A stretch of 64,000 nucleotides of DNA from Sthenelais limicola (GCA_942159475.1 OW804096.1:138259972-138323971); one strand, 5' to 3'; counted from the stretch's first letter, positions 34,691 to 46,591 are shown. The notes: generated by a model not told the origin, from the letters alone. Numbers and translations are program-made.

Positions 34691-34927
34691 TGGGTCAAAT
34701 ATTCAGAAAATGTACAATTGGCAGCTGTACACATTTAGTAAATTCTGCAAAATTAGGCTGCAATTCGGTCAATACTAGGTCAATTCAAGTATATTTGACA
34801 TTGCATTGATTCTAGCAATCTGTTTGGTTAGGTTGAACTGTATTTTGAACTTAATTTTAGTCTGAAATTTGTGTTATTTGAGAGGATAGGTGAAGATGAA
34901 TTGTACATTTTCTGAAAATCTGACCCA
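34691..34927 (+). mobile_element. Family A MITE, subfamily A1
   Basis: Full-length forward copy. A lone variant terminus (TTGTACATTTTCCGGC then TATTTCACC) precedes it at 34666-34686. Confidence 0.85.
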
Positions 34928-35218
34928 TATATTGGCCCATGTGGGTGGATAAGAAGCTGCAGGTGGATCTGGAAGCGCCGTCGGCGGGCGTCGGGCGGCG
35001 CGGGGTTATGTTAGAGGTCAGCCCAAGGGCATCTGACACCCTGGAGTCCTCCAGGGGTTACACCCTGCCCCTCTATACCCGTCCCCCGACACCCTATCAC
35101 ATTAGGCCTTACAATTGGATTTAGACCCGGCCCCGCCACTCCCAGTTACATGTATTGGCAGCAGCTCTGATCTCTGCCTGTCGTCTGCCCGCTGCATCCA
35201 TGCACCAGCACCTCTAGC

Positions 35219-36541
35219 GGGAGGAGAGAGAGTTGAGGAAGAGAGAGACACACACAGAGGGTGAGACAGAGAAAGAGAGAGAGAGAGAGACATACAGACA
35301 GACAGAGGGGGTGAGAGAGAAAGGGAGAAAGAGAGAGAGCGAGAGACAGAGAGAGAGGGGGGTGAGAGAGAGAGACAGAGAGACAGAGAGACAGAGGGGG
35401 TGAGAGAAAGAGAGAGAGGGAGAGGGTGAGAGAGACGACAGAGACAGAGAGTGTGAGAGAGAAAGGGAGAAAGAGAGAGAGAGAGCGAGAGACAGACAGA
35501 GAGAGGGGGTGAGAGAGAAAGAGAGAGAGAGAGCGAGAGACAGACGACAGACGACAGAGAGAGGGTGTGAGAGACAGACAGAGAGAGGGGTGAGAGAGAA
35601 AGGGAGAGAGAGGTTGAGACAGACGACAGAGAGAGGGTGTGAGAGAGAGAGAGGTTGAGACAGACGACAGAGAGAGGGTGTGAGAGAGAGAGAGAGGTTG
35701 AGACAGACGACAGAGAGAGGGTGTCAGACAGAGAGAGAGAGAGGTTGAGACAGACGACAGAGAGAGGGGGGTGAGAGACAAAGGGAGAAATAGAGAGAGG
35801 GAGGGTGAGACAGACAGAGAGAGGGTGTGAGAGAGAAAGGGAGAGAGAGGGTGGGACAAACGACAGAGAGAGGGTGTGAGGGAGAGAAAGGGAGAGAGAG
35901 GGAGAGAAAGGGTGAGACAGACAGAGAATGGATTACAGAGAGAAAGGGAAAGAGAGAAAGAGAGAGGGGGTGAGAGGGTGAGAGAGGGTGAGAGAGTGAA
36001 AGGAAGAGAGAAAGGAGGGAGAGAAAGAGAAAAAAAGGGATGAGGGAAGAGAGAGACAGAGATGCGAGGGAGAGGGAGAGAAAGAGAGAGAGGGAGAAAC
36101 AGGGAGATAGGGGGAGAGAAAAGGAGAGAGAGGGACAGAGGGACAGAGAGAAGGAGGGGAGGGACTGAGGAGGGAGATGCAGAGAGGGAAAGATAGAGAG
36201 GGAGACAGAGGGAGATAGAGAGGGAGTGAGGAGAGAGGGAGAGGGAGAGAGAGAGAGGGAGACAGAGGGAGATAGAGAGGGAGTGGGGAGAGAGGGAGAG
36301 GGAGAAATAGGGACGAAGACAGAGAAATGAGAGAGAGGGAGGGGGAAACAGAGAGAGAAAGGGAGAGGGGGAGGGAAAGGAAGCGAGAGGAGAGGAAGAG
36401 AGAAAGGGAGAGGCAGAGGCAGAGAGAAATAGAGGAAGACAGAGAAAGGGAGAGAAGAGAGACAGAGGAAAGAGATAGGGGAGAAAGAGAGAAAGAGAGA
36501 AAGAGAGAAAGAGAGAAAGAGAGAAAGGGAGAGAAAGGGAA
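35219..36541. repeat. 1.3-kb (GA)n-like purine tract
   Basis: GAGAGACAGA and GGTGAGAGAG units in a long purine-rich strand. Subunits such as GACAGACGACAGAGAGAGG repeat locally. The 466-codon frame on the minus strand (Ser/Leu/Pro) is an artefact. Confidence 0.9.
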
Positions 36542-36548
36542 AGCAATG

Positions 36549-36716
36549 TGTGAGTGAGTGAGATTGGTTGCTTTACGCCCTTATCAACACATTTAATATG
36601 GTTATATCAAGGGCGGGAGAGCTGAGAGGCAGGCAGTTTATGATCATACCCAGGAAATAGAGATAGAGAAGAAGGGAGAGAGGGAGAGAAAGAGACAGAA
36701 AGGAAGTTACCCAGGA
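36549..36716 (+). repeat. Family D hairpin repeat
   Basis: GTGAGTGAGTGAGATTGG to CATACCCAGGAAATAGAG. It adjoins the 1.3-kb purine tract. Confidence 0.8.
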
Positions 36717-36762
36717 CCAAGGAATAGGAAAGAAGAGAAGGGAAACATGTGGCAGGTATCTA

Positions 36763-36999
36763 CGGGTCAGATTTTCAGAAAATGTACAATTCACCTTCAC
36801 TAATCTTCATAAATCACACAAATTTCAGACAAAAATGAGCTTTAAAATGCAGTTTAACATAACGGAACTGATACTTTAAATCAATGCGATACCAAATGTA
36901 CTCATATATACCTAGTATTGACCATTTTTCAATCCAATTTAGGAGAATTTCCCAAACGTGTAGAGCTGCTAATTGTACATTTTCTGAAAATCTGACCCA
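36763..36999 (-). mobile_element. Family A MITE, subfamily A2
   Basis: Full-length reverse A2 copy with both TIRs. Confidence 0.85.
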
Positions 37000-37326
37000 T
37001 ATAGGAGTGGGAGAAAGAGACAAGAGAAGAGTATGGGGAGGATCTCGCCTCCTCCCCCCCCGCTCCCTCTCCCCCTCCCCTCCCCCCCTCCCCCTCCCCC
37101 CCGCCCCCCCCCCCCACACACACACCTCCAGCAGCAAACCATGCGCCAGTGCCTCTGGCGGGAGGAGCAGAAACATCACCATGGCCACCAGTAGAGCAGC
37201 AGCAGCAGATATAAAGTGACTAGTTTGCGGCGACGGCGACCAGAGGGCGCGACATTTCTTTATTGCGAATTATAAAAGACATTATCTGGGGGAGATGATG
37301 TAGGGCGGCAACAGTACAGACGGGTC

Positions 37327-37803
37327 TGGGTCAGATATTCAGAAAATGTACAATTGGCAGCTCTACACATTTAGGAACTTCTGCTAGATTAGGCTGAAAA
37401 ATGAAGAATACCGGGTATATATGGGTCAGATTTCAGAAAATGTACAATTGGCAGCTGTAGACATTTAGTAAATTCTGCTAAATCAAGCTGCAATATGGCC
37501 AATACTAGGTAAATTCGAGTATATTCAGCCTTGCATTGGTTCTAGCAATCTGTTTTGTTAGGTTGAACTGCATTTTGAACTTAATTTTCGTCTGAAATTT
37601 GGGTTATTTGAGAAGATTGGTGAAGGTGAATTGTACATTTTCTGAAAATCTGACCCATATGAGAGTACATTTGGTGTTGCATTGATTTAAAGTATCAGTT
37701 CTGTTATTTTAAACTGCATTTTGAAGCTCATTTTTGTTTTAAATGTGAGTTATTTGAGAGGATTGGTGAAGGTGAATTGTACATTTTCTGAAAATCTGAC
37801 CCA
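37327..37803 (+). mobile_element. Family A2 MITE interrupted by an A1 copy
   Basis: The outer A2 runs 37327-37419 and 37658-37803 with its own two TIRs. It is split at GGGTATATA|TGAGAGTAC by a complete A1. Confidence 0.9.
37422..37657 (+). mobile_element. Family A1 MITE nested in an A2 copy
   Basis: Full-length A1 with both TIRs; TA flanks it on both sides. This shows A1 moved after A2 was in place and that TA is the target. Confidence 0.9.
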
Positions 37804-37839
37804 TAGCCTGGCAGACCATACTTTCCTCTACCAGACGAC

Positions 37840-38010
37840 ATTTGTGATGTGTTACGGAAAAATGAGTCCAAAGTTGTAATTTACAAATCCTTTCCCCAGA
37901 AAATCCCTTTGTAGGAATGTGTTGTTACTTGTGGTGTTTAGCGCTCTTAGATGTGTGCAGAATTTAAAGATCATATTCTTGATATTTTATTGCGTTTTTA
38001 AGGGTGTAAA
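37840..38010. mobile_element. Family B MITE, left part only
   Basis: TGTGATGTGTTACGGAAAAA then a diverged body, cut by a family A3 copy at 38020. Confidence 0.6.
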
Positions 38011-38019
38011 TGGCTTAAA

Positions 38020-38247
38020 TGGGTCAGATTTTTAGAAAATGCACAATCTACAGTTCTACACATCTATCAAATTCTGCTAAATTAAAGTGAAGATTGATAA
38101 ATACTGGGTATATCTGAGTTTATTCTGTATTGTATTTTTCAAAAAATCTGTCTGATTATGTTGAACCTGATTTCGATCTGTCTCAAATTTGATTTATTTG
38201 AGAGGATTAGTGAAGGCCAATTGTACATTTTCAAAAGACTTGACCCA
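38020..38247 (+). mobile_element. Family A MITE, subfamily A3
   Basis: Full-length forward A3 copy; termini mutated (TTTTTAG; AAAAGACTTGACCCA). Confidence 0.8.
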
Positions 38248-38250
38248 AAT

Positions 38251-38660
38251 GTGATGTGTTTCAGGAAAATGAGTCATAAGTCGCAAAAATTGGATTTTGT
38301 GATATTATCATATTTGAAAAGATGAGACCAAGGGGATTCCAATGAATATAAACATTAAGGGCATCTAATAAGTATTTCTATATTTTAAGTTTGATATTTA
38401 TATTTCTGAAAAAAAAGTTTCAATATTTTTGGGTGAACAATTACTATAAAAGTAGCTAAATATAATCTATGGGATGACCCTATGAATGCATGACAATATT
38501 TGATACACTGTCTTGCATTTTGGTACATGTATTCATACTTCATCCAGCGTTAGTCACACAAAAAATGAGAACATTCCTACAAAGAGATTTTGGAAATATA
38601 TCACTTTGAAACATATCAATTTTGCGACTTATGACTCATTTTCCTGAAACACATCACAAA
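38251..38660. mobile_element. Family B MITE, full-length
   Basis: Left TGTGATGTGTTTCAGGAAAA, right TTATGACTCATTTTCCTGAA then ACACATCACA. Confidence 0.85.
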
Positions 38661-38765
38661 TGTAGCCTCTTTACCAGTAGTTGTCTATCCACAAAGATCA
38701 GTTCCAATTTTGTCAAACAATTTAGTTAGAGAATAATCTCATCTTTTCAAATAATGATGATATCT

Positions 38766-39162
38766 CAAATGAGTCATAAGTCGCAAAATTGATATTTTAC
38801 AAACTTTTTATTCCACAAGATCACATTATTGGAATGTTCTATTCTTTGGAGGGTTTATCACTTATAGCTATATCTATCGATGTATTAAATTTCAGGACAA
38901 TCTATGTAATATATCCTTTCGTTTTAAAGGTCCTCATAAGAACTACATTTAGTTACTTTACTGTTTATTGACCCCCAGAAATATTGGAAACTTTTTTTTT
39001 CAAAAACGAAAATATCAAACTGAAAATCGAGAAATACTTATTAGATTATTAGACTGTTTACTATCATTGGAGTCGGCTTGATCTCATCCTTTCAAATATA
39101 ATGGTATCTCCAAATCTTTTTGTTGCGACTTGTGACTCATTTTCCTGTGACACATCACATTT
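38766..39162. mobile_element. Family B MITE, left end shortened
   Basis: Starts AAATGAGTCATAAGTCGC, ends TGTGACTCATTTTCCTGTGA then CACATCACA. A further B fragment (38661-38765) precedes it. Confidence 0.8.
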
Positions 39163-39181
39163 CGTGTGAGCAGACAACTTT

Positions 39182-39582
39182 TGTGATCCGTTTCAGGAAA
39201 ATAAGTCGTAAGTCACAAAAATTAGATTTTGAGATATCACCATATTTGGAAAGAGATCAAGTGATTCAAATGATAGTGATCACTAGGACACCTAATAAGT
39301 CATTCTATATTTTATGTTCGATATTTTTATTTTTGAAAATAAAAAGTTTGCAATGTTTCTGGATGGGTTATAATCAGTAAAGTAACTAAATATACTCCAT
39401 ATAAAGGTCTTCAAAACGGAGAGATATATTTAATACAATTTCCTGAAATGCATTTATATGACTATGAGTACTAAACCCTCCTAGAATCAGACCATTCCAA
39501 TACAGGGATAATGTGAAAAAGACGCTCTGAAAAATATCAATTTTGCGACCTGTGACTCGTTTTCCTGTGACACATCACATTT
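39182..39582. mobile_element. Family B MITE, full-length
   Basis: Left TTGTGATCCGTTTCAGG, right TGTGACTCGTTTTCCTGTGA then CACATCACA. Confidence 0.85.
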
Positions 39583-39859
39583 CGTGTGAGCAGACGACAA
39601 TTTCCCTGCGCAGACGACATCTGGCGGCGTCCTGTGAAGGCTAATACGGTAACTAAGGAGGTGCGCATTAAGTGCGCCACTAGCGGAGGAATCAAAGACT
39701 AGGAGGCCGCCATTGCTACTTTATCGGATGCTGACCTTGCAGATTTAGATGCGATATTAATGAGTACTTTCACACATGGGTGTATAATCTAAAGAATAAT
39801 AATTTACGGCTGGGACCGTAATGAGGGGAGGAGAGATGTATGGAACGCTAATGGTACTA

Positions 39860-40095
39860 GGGTCAGATTTTCAGAAAATGTACAATTCAACTTCGCCAAT
39901 CATCCCAAATAACCCACATTTAAGACAAAAATGAGCTTCAAAATGCAGTTCAACATAACAGAACTGATACTTTAAATCAATGCAACACCAAATATACTCA
40001 GATATACCCAGTATTCATCATTTTTCACCCTAATCAAGCAGAAGTTCCTAAATGTGTAGAGCTGCCAATTGTACATTTTCTGAAGATCTGACCCA
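39860..40095 (-). mobile_element. Family A MITE, subfamily A2
   Basis: Full-length reverse copy with both TIRs. Confidence 0.85.
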
Positions 40096-40130
40096 CTAGC
40101 ATATTGTTGTGGAGGGATGGTGGGCTGTGT

Positions 40131-40359
40131 TGGGTCAGATTTTCAGAAAATGTACAATTCTACACATCTATCAAATTGTGTTAATTAGAGTGAAAAATGA
40201 TAAATACTAGGTATATCTGAGTGTATTCTATATTGTATTCATTCAATAAATCTGTCTGGTGATGTTGAACCGTATTTTGAAGCTGATTTTTGTCTTAAGT
40301 TTGGGTTATTTGAGAGGATTGGTTAAGGTAAATTGTACATTTTCTGTAGATTTGACCCT
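40131..40359 (+). mobile_element. Family A MITE, subfamily A3
   Basis: Full-length forward A3 copy, with ATTCATTCAATAAATCTGTC in the body. Confidence 0.85.
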
Positions 40360-40389
40360 TATTGAATATTGTGGAGGGAAGGTGAGATG

Positions 40390-40625
40390 TGGGTCAGGTT
40401 TTCAGAAAATGTACAATTCGTCATCACCAATCCTCTCGAATAACCCAAATTTTCGACAAAATGAGCACCAAAATGCAGTTTAACATAACGGAACTGATAC
40501 TGTAAATAAATACGTTCCCAAATATACTCAGGTATACCCAATATTCATCATTTTACTGCATAATTTAGCAGAGTTTCCTAAATGTGTAGAGCTGCCAATT
40601 GTACATTTTCTGAAAATCTGACCCA
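40390..40625 (-). mobile_element. Family A MITE, subfamily A2
   Basis: Full-length reverse copy; third A element in 770 bases. Confidence 0.85.
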
Positions 40626-40808
40626 TGTGTGAGAACATGAGAGGCAATGGATGGGGGAAGGTTGTCCATCTCAACTATATTATCGTAACGTTTGATGTTT
40701 TATTTTATGATTTGTCGTAGGAACATTTCAAGTCGTAGATCTAAAATAAAATAATTTTGAGATATTATTTTATATAGAAAAGATGGGATCAAGTGGATTC
40801 CAATATTA

Positions 40809-41044
40809 GTGTCAGATTTTCAGAAAATGTACAATTGGCAGATGTACACATTTAGTAAATTCTGCTAAATTAGGCTGCAACTTGGTCAATACTGGGTAAA
40901 TTCGAGTATATTCAGCATTGCATTGATTCTAGCAATCTGTTTGGTTAGGTTGAACTGTATTTTGAACTTTATCTTTTACTTAAATTTGGGTTATTTGAGA
41001 GCATTGGTGAAGGCCAATTGTACATTTTCTGAAAATCTGACCCA
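40809..41044 (+). mobile_element. Family A MITE, subfamily A1
   Basis: Near full-length; the first few bases (TGG) are lost. It abuts a family B-like fragment (40715-40808). Confidence 0.8.
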
Positions 41045-41576
41045 TTAGTAGATTCTATATATACATGTTTGTTTTTTATGCTTGACGGCGGGTCTCCAAA
41101 ATAAAAACTTGGACATTTTTGAAAAACAACCAGACGAAATCAAGAAAGAATTTGATCAACTGACATTTAGATGGGTTAGAAAATAATGGAACAAAAAGTA
41201 AAAAATGTCTAGTTGTTTACCAACATTAATTGGCAACGCATAGAAACTTTCGTTTTGAATGAAATGCCTTATTTGTATAAGATTTATTTAACTATTAATG
41301 TTAAATGTTGTAGCCAAATAAACATTTTCCCACTGAGCTGAGAGTACAATACGTTAGGGCAGGCCCAGCACCCGGCCCTGGGCCCGCATCTCTACCACTG
41401 ACATTGTTCCCTGTCTGGTATTAGATGTATGCATGCGGGTTCTACATGAGAAATGAGGTATTCAGAATGGGATGAAGTAGGATCATATATAGGGGTGGGG
41501 ATTAGGGGGTTGAGGGGGGTTGAAGGGGGATGGGGCTGAGAGGGCTGTGGGGTTCAACCAAGCCCAAGTGGCTAAA
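41045..41576. other. No gene seen
   Basis: AT-rich, then increasingly G-rich toward the tandem array at 41577. Confidence 0.4.
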
Positions 41577-41905
41577 AAGTGAGGGGTGATGAGGAGGCTG
41601 AGGGGGGCTGAGGGAGGCTGAGGGGGGCTAAGGGGGACTGAGGGGGACTGAGGGGGACTGAGGGGGACTGAGGGGGACTGAGGGGGACTGAGGGGGCTGA
41701 GGAGGGCTGAGGGGGACTGAGGAGGCTGAGGGGGGCTGAGGAGGGCTGAGGGGGGCTGAGGAGGGCTGAGGGGGACTGAGGGGGACTGGGGGGACTGAGG
41801 GGGGTTGAGGAGGCTGAGAGGGACTGAGGGGGACTGAGGGGGGACTGAGGGGGACTGAGGGGGGACTGAGGGGGACTGAGGGAGGCTGAGAGGCTGAGGG
41901 AAGCA
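41577..41905. repeat. G-rich tandem array (GGGGGACTGA)n
   Basis: About 30 copies of a 10-12-base unit alternating GGGGGACTGA and GGGGGGCTGA/GGAGGCTGA. It has G-quadruplex potential on the plus strand. Confidence 0.9.
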
Positions 41906-42054
41906 TATGACCCTTGAACCCAGGGAGTTGCTCTTTGGTCTGTTTTGAAGTGATTGCTCCCAGATTGTGGCCTCTTAAAATGTTTTTTTTTCATATTTTA
42001 TTCCAATTATTATTTGCAGAGATTTGCAGTGTCTCTCCCCCTCCATTTATTATT

Positions 42055-42274
42055 TGCTTGTAAAATATACAATTGGGAGCTCTACACATTTTGTAATTTC
42101 TGCTAAAACAGGCTGCAATTCGGTCAACACTAGGTAAATTCGAGTATATTTGGCATTGCATTGATTCTGTTTGGTTAGGTTGAACTGTATTTTGAACTTT
42201 ATTTTCGTCTGAAATGTGGGTTATTTAAGAGGATTGGTGAAGGTGAATTGTACATTTTCTTAAAATCTGACCCA
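42055..42274 (+). mobile_element. Family A MITE, A1, degraded left end
   Basis: Left TIR reduced to TAAAATATACAATTGG; right end TTAAAATCTGACCCA. Confidence 0.75.
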
Positions 42275-42411
42275 TTATGTAATAGCCCAAGCCAAGCGAG
42301 TTTGGCTTGTACACAATAAACATCAGATGATTCTTGGATTCCAGACCTAGAGGTTGATTTCTTACAGCCCCCAATAGTAATAATATAACAATATAATTAG
42401 TTTTAAGTATA

Positions 42412-42648
42412 TGGGTCAGATTTGCAGAAAATGCACAATTGGCTGCTCTACAAATTTAGTAAGTTCTGCTAAATTAGGCTGGAATTTGGTCAATACTAGG
42501 TAAATTCGAGTATATTCAACATTGCATTGATTCTAGCAATCTGTTTGGTTAGGTTGAACTGTATTTTGAACTTTATTTTCGTCTGAAATGTGGGTTATTT
42601 GAGAAGATTGGTTAAGGTGAATTGTACATCTTCTAAAAATCTGACCCA
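42412..42648 (+). mobile_element. Family A MITE, subfamily A1
   Basis: Full-length forward copy with both TIRs. Confidence 0.85.
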
Positions 42649-42849
42649 TATGATGATTTAGAGTTAAGTAGGTATCTGATAAGGGAAGGGGAGAGAAAGG
42701 GCTCCATAATCTTAAGGCCCTGACTTACGGTTAACTTGCAGAGAAACTTTGTTTTTTTAGAGACCATGAATTCAAAATCCATGTAAAAGTGATAGTGAAT
42801 TTAGCCCAGGTTAAGGGAGCATTAGAGACGTGGACCTGTGTACTTAGCT

Positions 42850-43567
42850 TTGTGTGAGATTATGCTCCCTATGTCAGCTCTGTGTGAGATTATGCTCCCT
42901 ATGTCAGCTCTGTGTGAGATTATGCTCCCTATGTCAGCTCTGTGTGAGATTATGCTCCCTATGTCAGCTCTGTGTGAGATTATGCTCCCTATGTCAGCTC
43001 TGTGTGAGATTATGCTCCCTATGTCAGCTGTGTGTGAGATTATGCTCCCTATGTCAGCTCTGTGTGAGATTATGCTCCCTATGTCAGCTCTGTGTGAGAT
43101 TATGCTCCCTATGTCAGCTCTGTGTGAGATTATGCTCCCTATGTCAGCTCTGTGTGAGATTATGCTCCCTATGTCAGCTCTGTGTGAGATTATGCTCCCT
43201 ATGTCAGCTCTGTGTGAGATTATGCTCCCTATGTCAGCTGTGTGTGAGATTATGCTCCCTATGTCAGCTCTGTGTGAGATTATGCTCCCTATGTCAGCTC
43301 TGTGTGAGATTATGCTCCCTATGTCAGCTCTGTGTGAGATTATGCTCCCTATGTCAGCTCTGTGTGAGATTATGCTCCCTATGTCAGCTCTGTGTGAGAT
43401 TATGCTCCCTATGTCAGCTGTGTGTGAGATTATGCTCCCTATGTCAGCTGTGTGTGAGATTATGCTCCCTATGTCAGCTCTGTGTGAGATTATGCTCCCT
43501 ATGTCAGCTCTGTGTGAGATTATGCTCCCTATGTCAGCTCTGTGTGAGATTATGCTCCCTATGTCAG
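42850..43567. repeat. 30-bp tandem array, 24 almost identical copies
   Basis: The unit reads TGTGTGAGATTATGCTCCCT then ATGTCAGCTC. Only C/G at one position varies (CAGCTC or CAGCTG). The period is a multiple of three and frames on both strands stay open for about 250 codons; that is expected from the repeat. There are no unique spacers, so it is not a CRISPR array. Confidence 0.95.
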
Positions 43568-43691
43568 GTAAATCTCTCCCCACTCCATCATGCCTCTCCC
43601 CACTCTAGCAGTCAGACTACATAATGCATAGGTCGACTGTTAGTTGTACCATAGTATAGAGGCCCTCAGCATGGCGTGTAGGTCGTCTATT

Positions 43692-44410
43692 ATTATTAAG
43701 ATAAAATAAGATAAGATAAGAAGTTTTTTTATTTGTCATCATCAAAAGTACAAAGTAGGTACAGTTGAGTATTGAGTAATTGAAAAGACAAATAGGTCGA
43801 CATACCACTATGATCCAACGAGGTAGTAGTAAGCAGTGAGCAGATGACCGCCATACGGATAGTTCTTTTAAATTATCAAAAAATCAATAAAGTACTGATA
43901 ATTATGATTACTTATTGAAATAGTCAATTAATGGGTGTATTCATATTGACATATGCACGCCTACCATTACCATCCACCATTAACGCCTACCTATGACCTA
44001 TTAAATATATATATATATAGGTAAGTCCAACGTTAATTGTCTTCTTACCTCTAATCAAAACATACGCCCCTATTATTTATCAGAATAATAAACATTTATC
44101 CTATATTAATTGATTTTCTGATAATTTAAAACTAACTATCAGTATGGCGGTCGCCTGCTCACTGCTTACTACTCGAGGTACCATTTCTTCCGGCTGTTAC
44201 CAGAATTTGGAAAAAAAAAGCTGGTAGACAAACTGGATAACTAAGTGACTTAGGAATAAAATGACTAAGGATAGATTAATTTAATCATTTATGTAATTAA
44301 TCTAATAAGTCAATCGACAGCACGACTTATAATACATAAAATATAAAAGTATAAACGTATTTAATCGAGTACTGGTCAAGCAGGACAGCTCGACTTTTAC
44401 ATCTCAAACT
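43692..44410 (-). mobile_element. LINE 3' end (antisense) split by hAT-like element
   Basis: On the minus strand it ends with TTATCTTATCTTATTTTATC. It resembles 16208-16560 (CAACGAGGTA, TTTCTTCCGGCTGTTACC) and is interrupted at 43826-44172. Confidence 0.6.
43826..44172. mobile_element. hAT-like TIR element in a LINE tail
   Basis: Inverted ends GTAGTAAGCAGTGAGCAG and CTGCTCACTGCTTACTAC extend imperfectly to about 31 bp. Flanks ACGAGGTA and TCGAGGTA match at 7 of 8 bases, a likely 8-bp duplication. 347 bases, non-coding. Confidence 0.8.
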
Positions 44411-44471
44411 AAAGGTTGAGTTAGGTTAAGTTAAGTCTTGGTTCAAGATCACTCATACTATACTTGTATAA

Positions 44472-44707
44472 GGGTCAGATTTTTAGAAAATGTACAATTG
44501 GCAGCTGTACACATTTATGAAATTCTGCTAAATGAGGCTGAAAAATGATGAATAACGGGTATATCTGAGTATATTTGGTATCGCATTGATTTAAAGTATC
44601 AGTTCCGTTATGTTAAACTGCATTTTGAAGCTCATTTTTGTTTTAAATGTGGGTTATTTGAGAGGATTGGTGAAAGTGAATTGTACATTTTCTGATAACT
44701 TGACCCA
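44472..44707 (+). mobile_element. Family A MITE, subfamily A2
   Basis: Full-length forward copy; right end TTCTGATAACTTGACCCA. Confidence 0.85.
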
Positions 44708-44991
44708 TAAGTCAAACTATAGAGTTTACATTTGTTCTTAAACAAGAAGATGACAATCGTTAAATATTTAAATATTATTATTGAAAAACCTTTATTCAAT
44801 AAACATATACATTTCTGTTTAATGTAATACTGAAGAGGAATGGTCCTTCTCCATGTAATATCTACGCTGAGATCTTCCCGGTATCCCTTTGAAAATCGAA
44901 ATAAGTGAGATATAATACAATGACAAGGTAGATACATATTCATAATTCGGTAAGTAATGTTACTATACTGGGTCACTGAAGGGTAAATATA

Positions 44992-45228
44992 TGGGTCAGA
45001 TTTTCAGAAAATGTACAATTCAACCTCGCCAATCTTCTCAAATAACCCAAATTTTAAACGAAAATAAAGTTCAAAATACAGTTCAACCTAACCAAACAGA
45101 TTGCTAGAATCAATGCAATGCCGAATATTCTCGAATTTACCTAGTATTGGCTAAATTGCAGCCTAACTTTGCAGAATTGACTAAATGTGCACAGCTGCCA
45201 ATTGTACATTTTCTGAAAATATGACCCA
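44992..45228 (-). mobile_element. Family A MITE, subfamily A1
   Basis: Full-length reverse copy with both TIRs. Confidence 0.85.
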
Positions 45229-45503
45229 TATATATATATAAGAAGCTATATTTCCGAATGTATGCAATGATTACAGTAGGGGACAAGATGTGAGGGCCCA
45301 ATGACGCTAGGGCCCAGATGCTAGGGCCCAAAATCCAGATCCTAGGGCCCACCTACATCGGATGCTATTCGGTAGAACAATGAAGTGCAATTGAACTTTT
45401 AATACCATTCAAAACATGTTATTCTTAAAGTATCCCACAATTCTCAATGTAAATCTTGGGAAATAAAACCATATATAAAGAGAATGATAGGAAACATTAC
45501 TAT

Positions 45504-45849
45504 GGGGGAGTTGCATAGCCGCCATTTTGAATCCTAATTCGCATGGCATTACGGGACTAATGGTACAGTATAAAATCTATAGAAATCATGACATGTTCTG
45601 CATGTAATATCTATCAGTGCTCTAATGTCAATATCCATGTGTTATATATGTTTCCATGCTACAAGTCTCCATCTTTCCCATCATACATTTGGTTTTCATA
45701 GATCATTCATACAAGCTCTGATATTGGTGAAAACATTTTTGCAATTATCGATAAAATGTTGCCAAATATGTCACAGTCAGATAACAACAGAATCCATCCC
45801 ATGATGCACTGTACCAGACATGCGCAATGACACATGCAAGTCCCCTATT
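45504..45849 (+). mobile_element. Family C element, full-length
   Basis: Left GGGGGAGTTGCATAGCCGCC, right ACACATGCAAGTCCCCTA. Confidence 0.85.
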
Positions 45850-45884
45850 GGAACATGATGACAACAATTATATTATCAATAATT

Positions 45885-46178
45885 GTGATGTGTTTCAGGG
45901 AATTGAGTCACAAGTCGCAAAATTTGTATTTTTCAAAGTGATTTATTCACAAGATCTCTTTACTGAAATGTTCTGATTTTAAAAAAGTTTAGCACTTATA
46001 TGAATCCATGTAACAAATTTCGGGACATGGTATTAAATATCTCCTTACGCTTTGAAGACCTGCATTGCAAACTTTCTTTTTCTACAAAAAAAAATATCAA
46101 AATTAAAATAAAGAAATACTAATTAGGTGTCCTAGTGTTTACTATCATTGGAATCAGCTTGATCTCCTCTCGGATCAC
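45885..46178. mobile_element. Family B MITE, right end truncated
   Basis: Left TGTGATGTGTTTCAGGG; stops after CAGCTTGATCTCCTC and abuts the next B copy. Confidence 0.75.
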
Positions 46179-46179
46179 A

Positions 46180-46591
46180 TATGTGATGTGTTTTAAGAAA
46201 ATGAGTCATGAGTCACAAAAAATGGATTTTGAGATACCATTATATTTGAAAAGATGAGATCAAGCCGATTCCAATGATAGTAAACAGTTTAACAATCTAA
46301 TAATTATTTCTAGATTTTAAGTTTGATATTGATTTTTGAAAAAAAAAAAGTTTCCAATAATTCTTGGGGTCAATAAACAGTAAAATAACTTAATGTAGTC
46401 CATATGAGGACCTTTAAAACGAAAGGATATATTACATAGATTGTCCTGAAATTTGATACATCGATTGATACAGCCATAAGTGATCAACTCTCAAAAAGTC
46501 TGAATAATCCAATAATGTGATCTTGTGAAAAAACATTTTGAAAAATATCAATTTTGCGACCTATGACTCATTTTCCTGAAACACAGCACAT
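46180..46591. mobile_element. Family B MITE, full-length
   Basis: Left TGTGATGTGTTTTAAG, right CTATGACTCATTTTCCTG then AAACACAGCACA. Confidence 0.85.

Noticed and set aside
35146..36546. 466-codon Ser/Leu/Pro frame on the minus strand
   Set aside because: It lies in a (GA)n-like purine tract; composition alone explains it.
36884..37219. Overlapping 111- and 124-codon frames
   Set aside because: They combine a family A copy with a C/G-rich low-complexity tract.
42822..43624. About 250-codon frames on both strands, and a possible CRISPR-like array
   Set aside because: The frames follow from a 30-bp unit with no stop. There are no unique spacers between repeats, and the genome is animal.
5495..45230. 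Many 60-120-codon frames beginning MGQIFRKCTI or ending ENVQLF/NCTFSENL
   Set aside because: They are translations of family A termini, which recur in every copy and frame.
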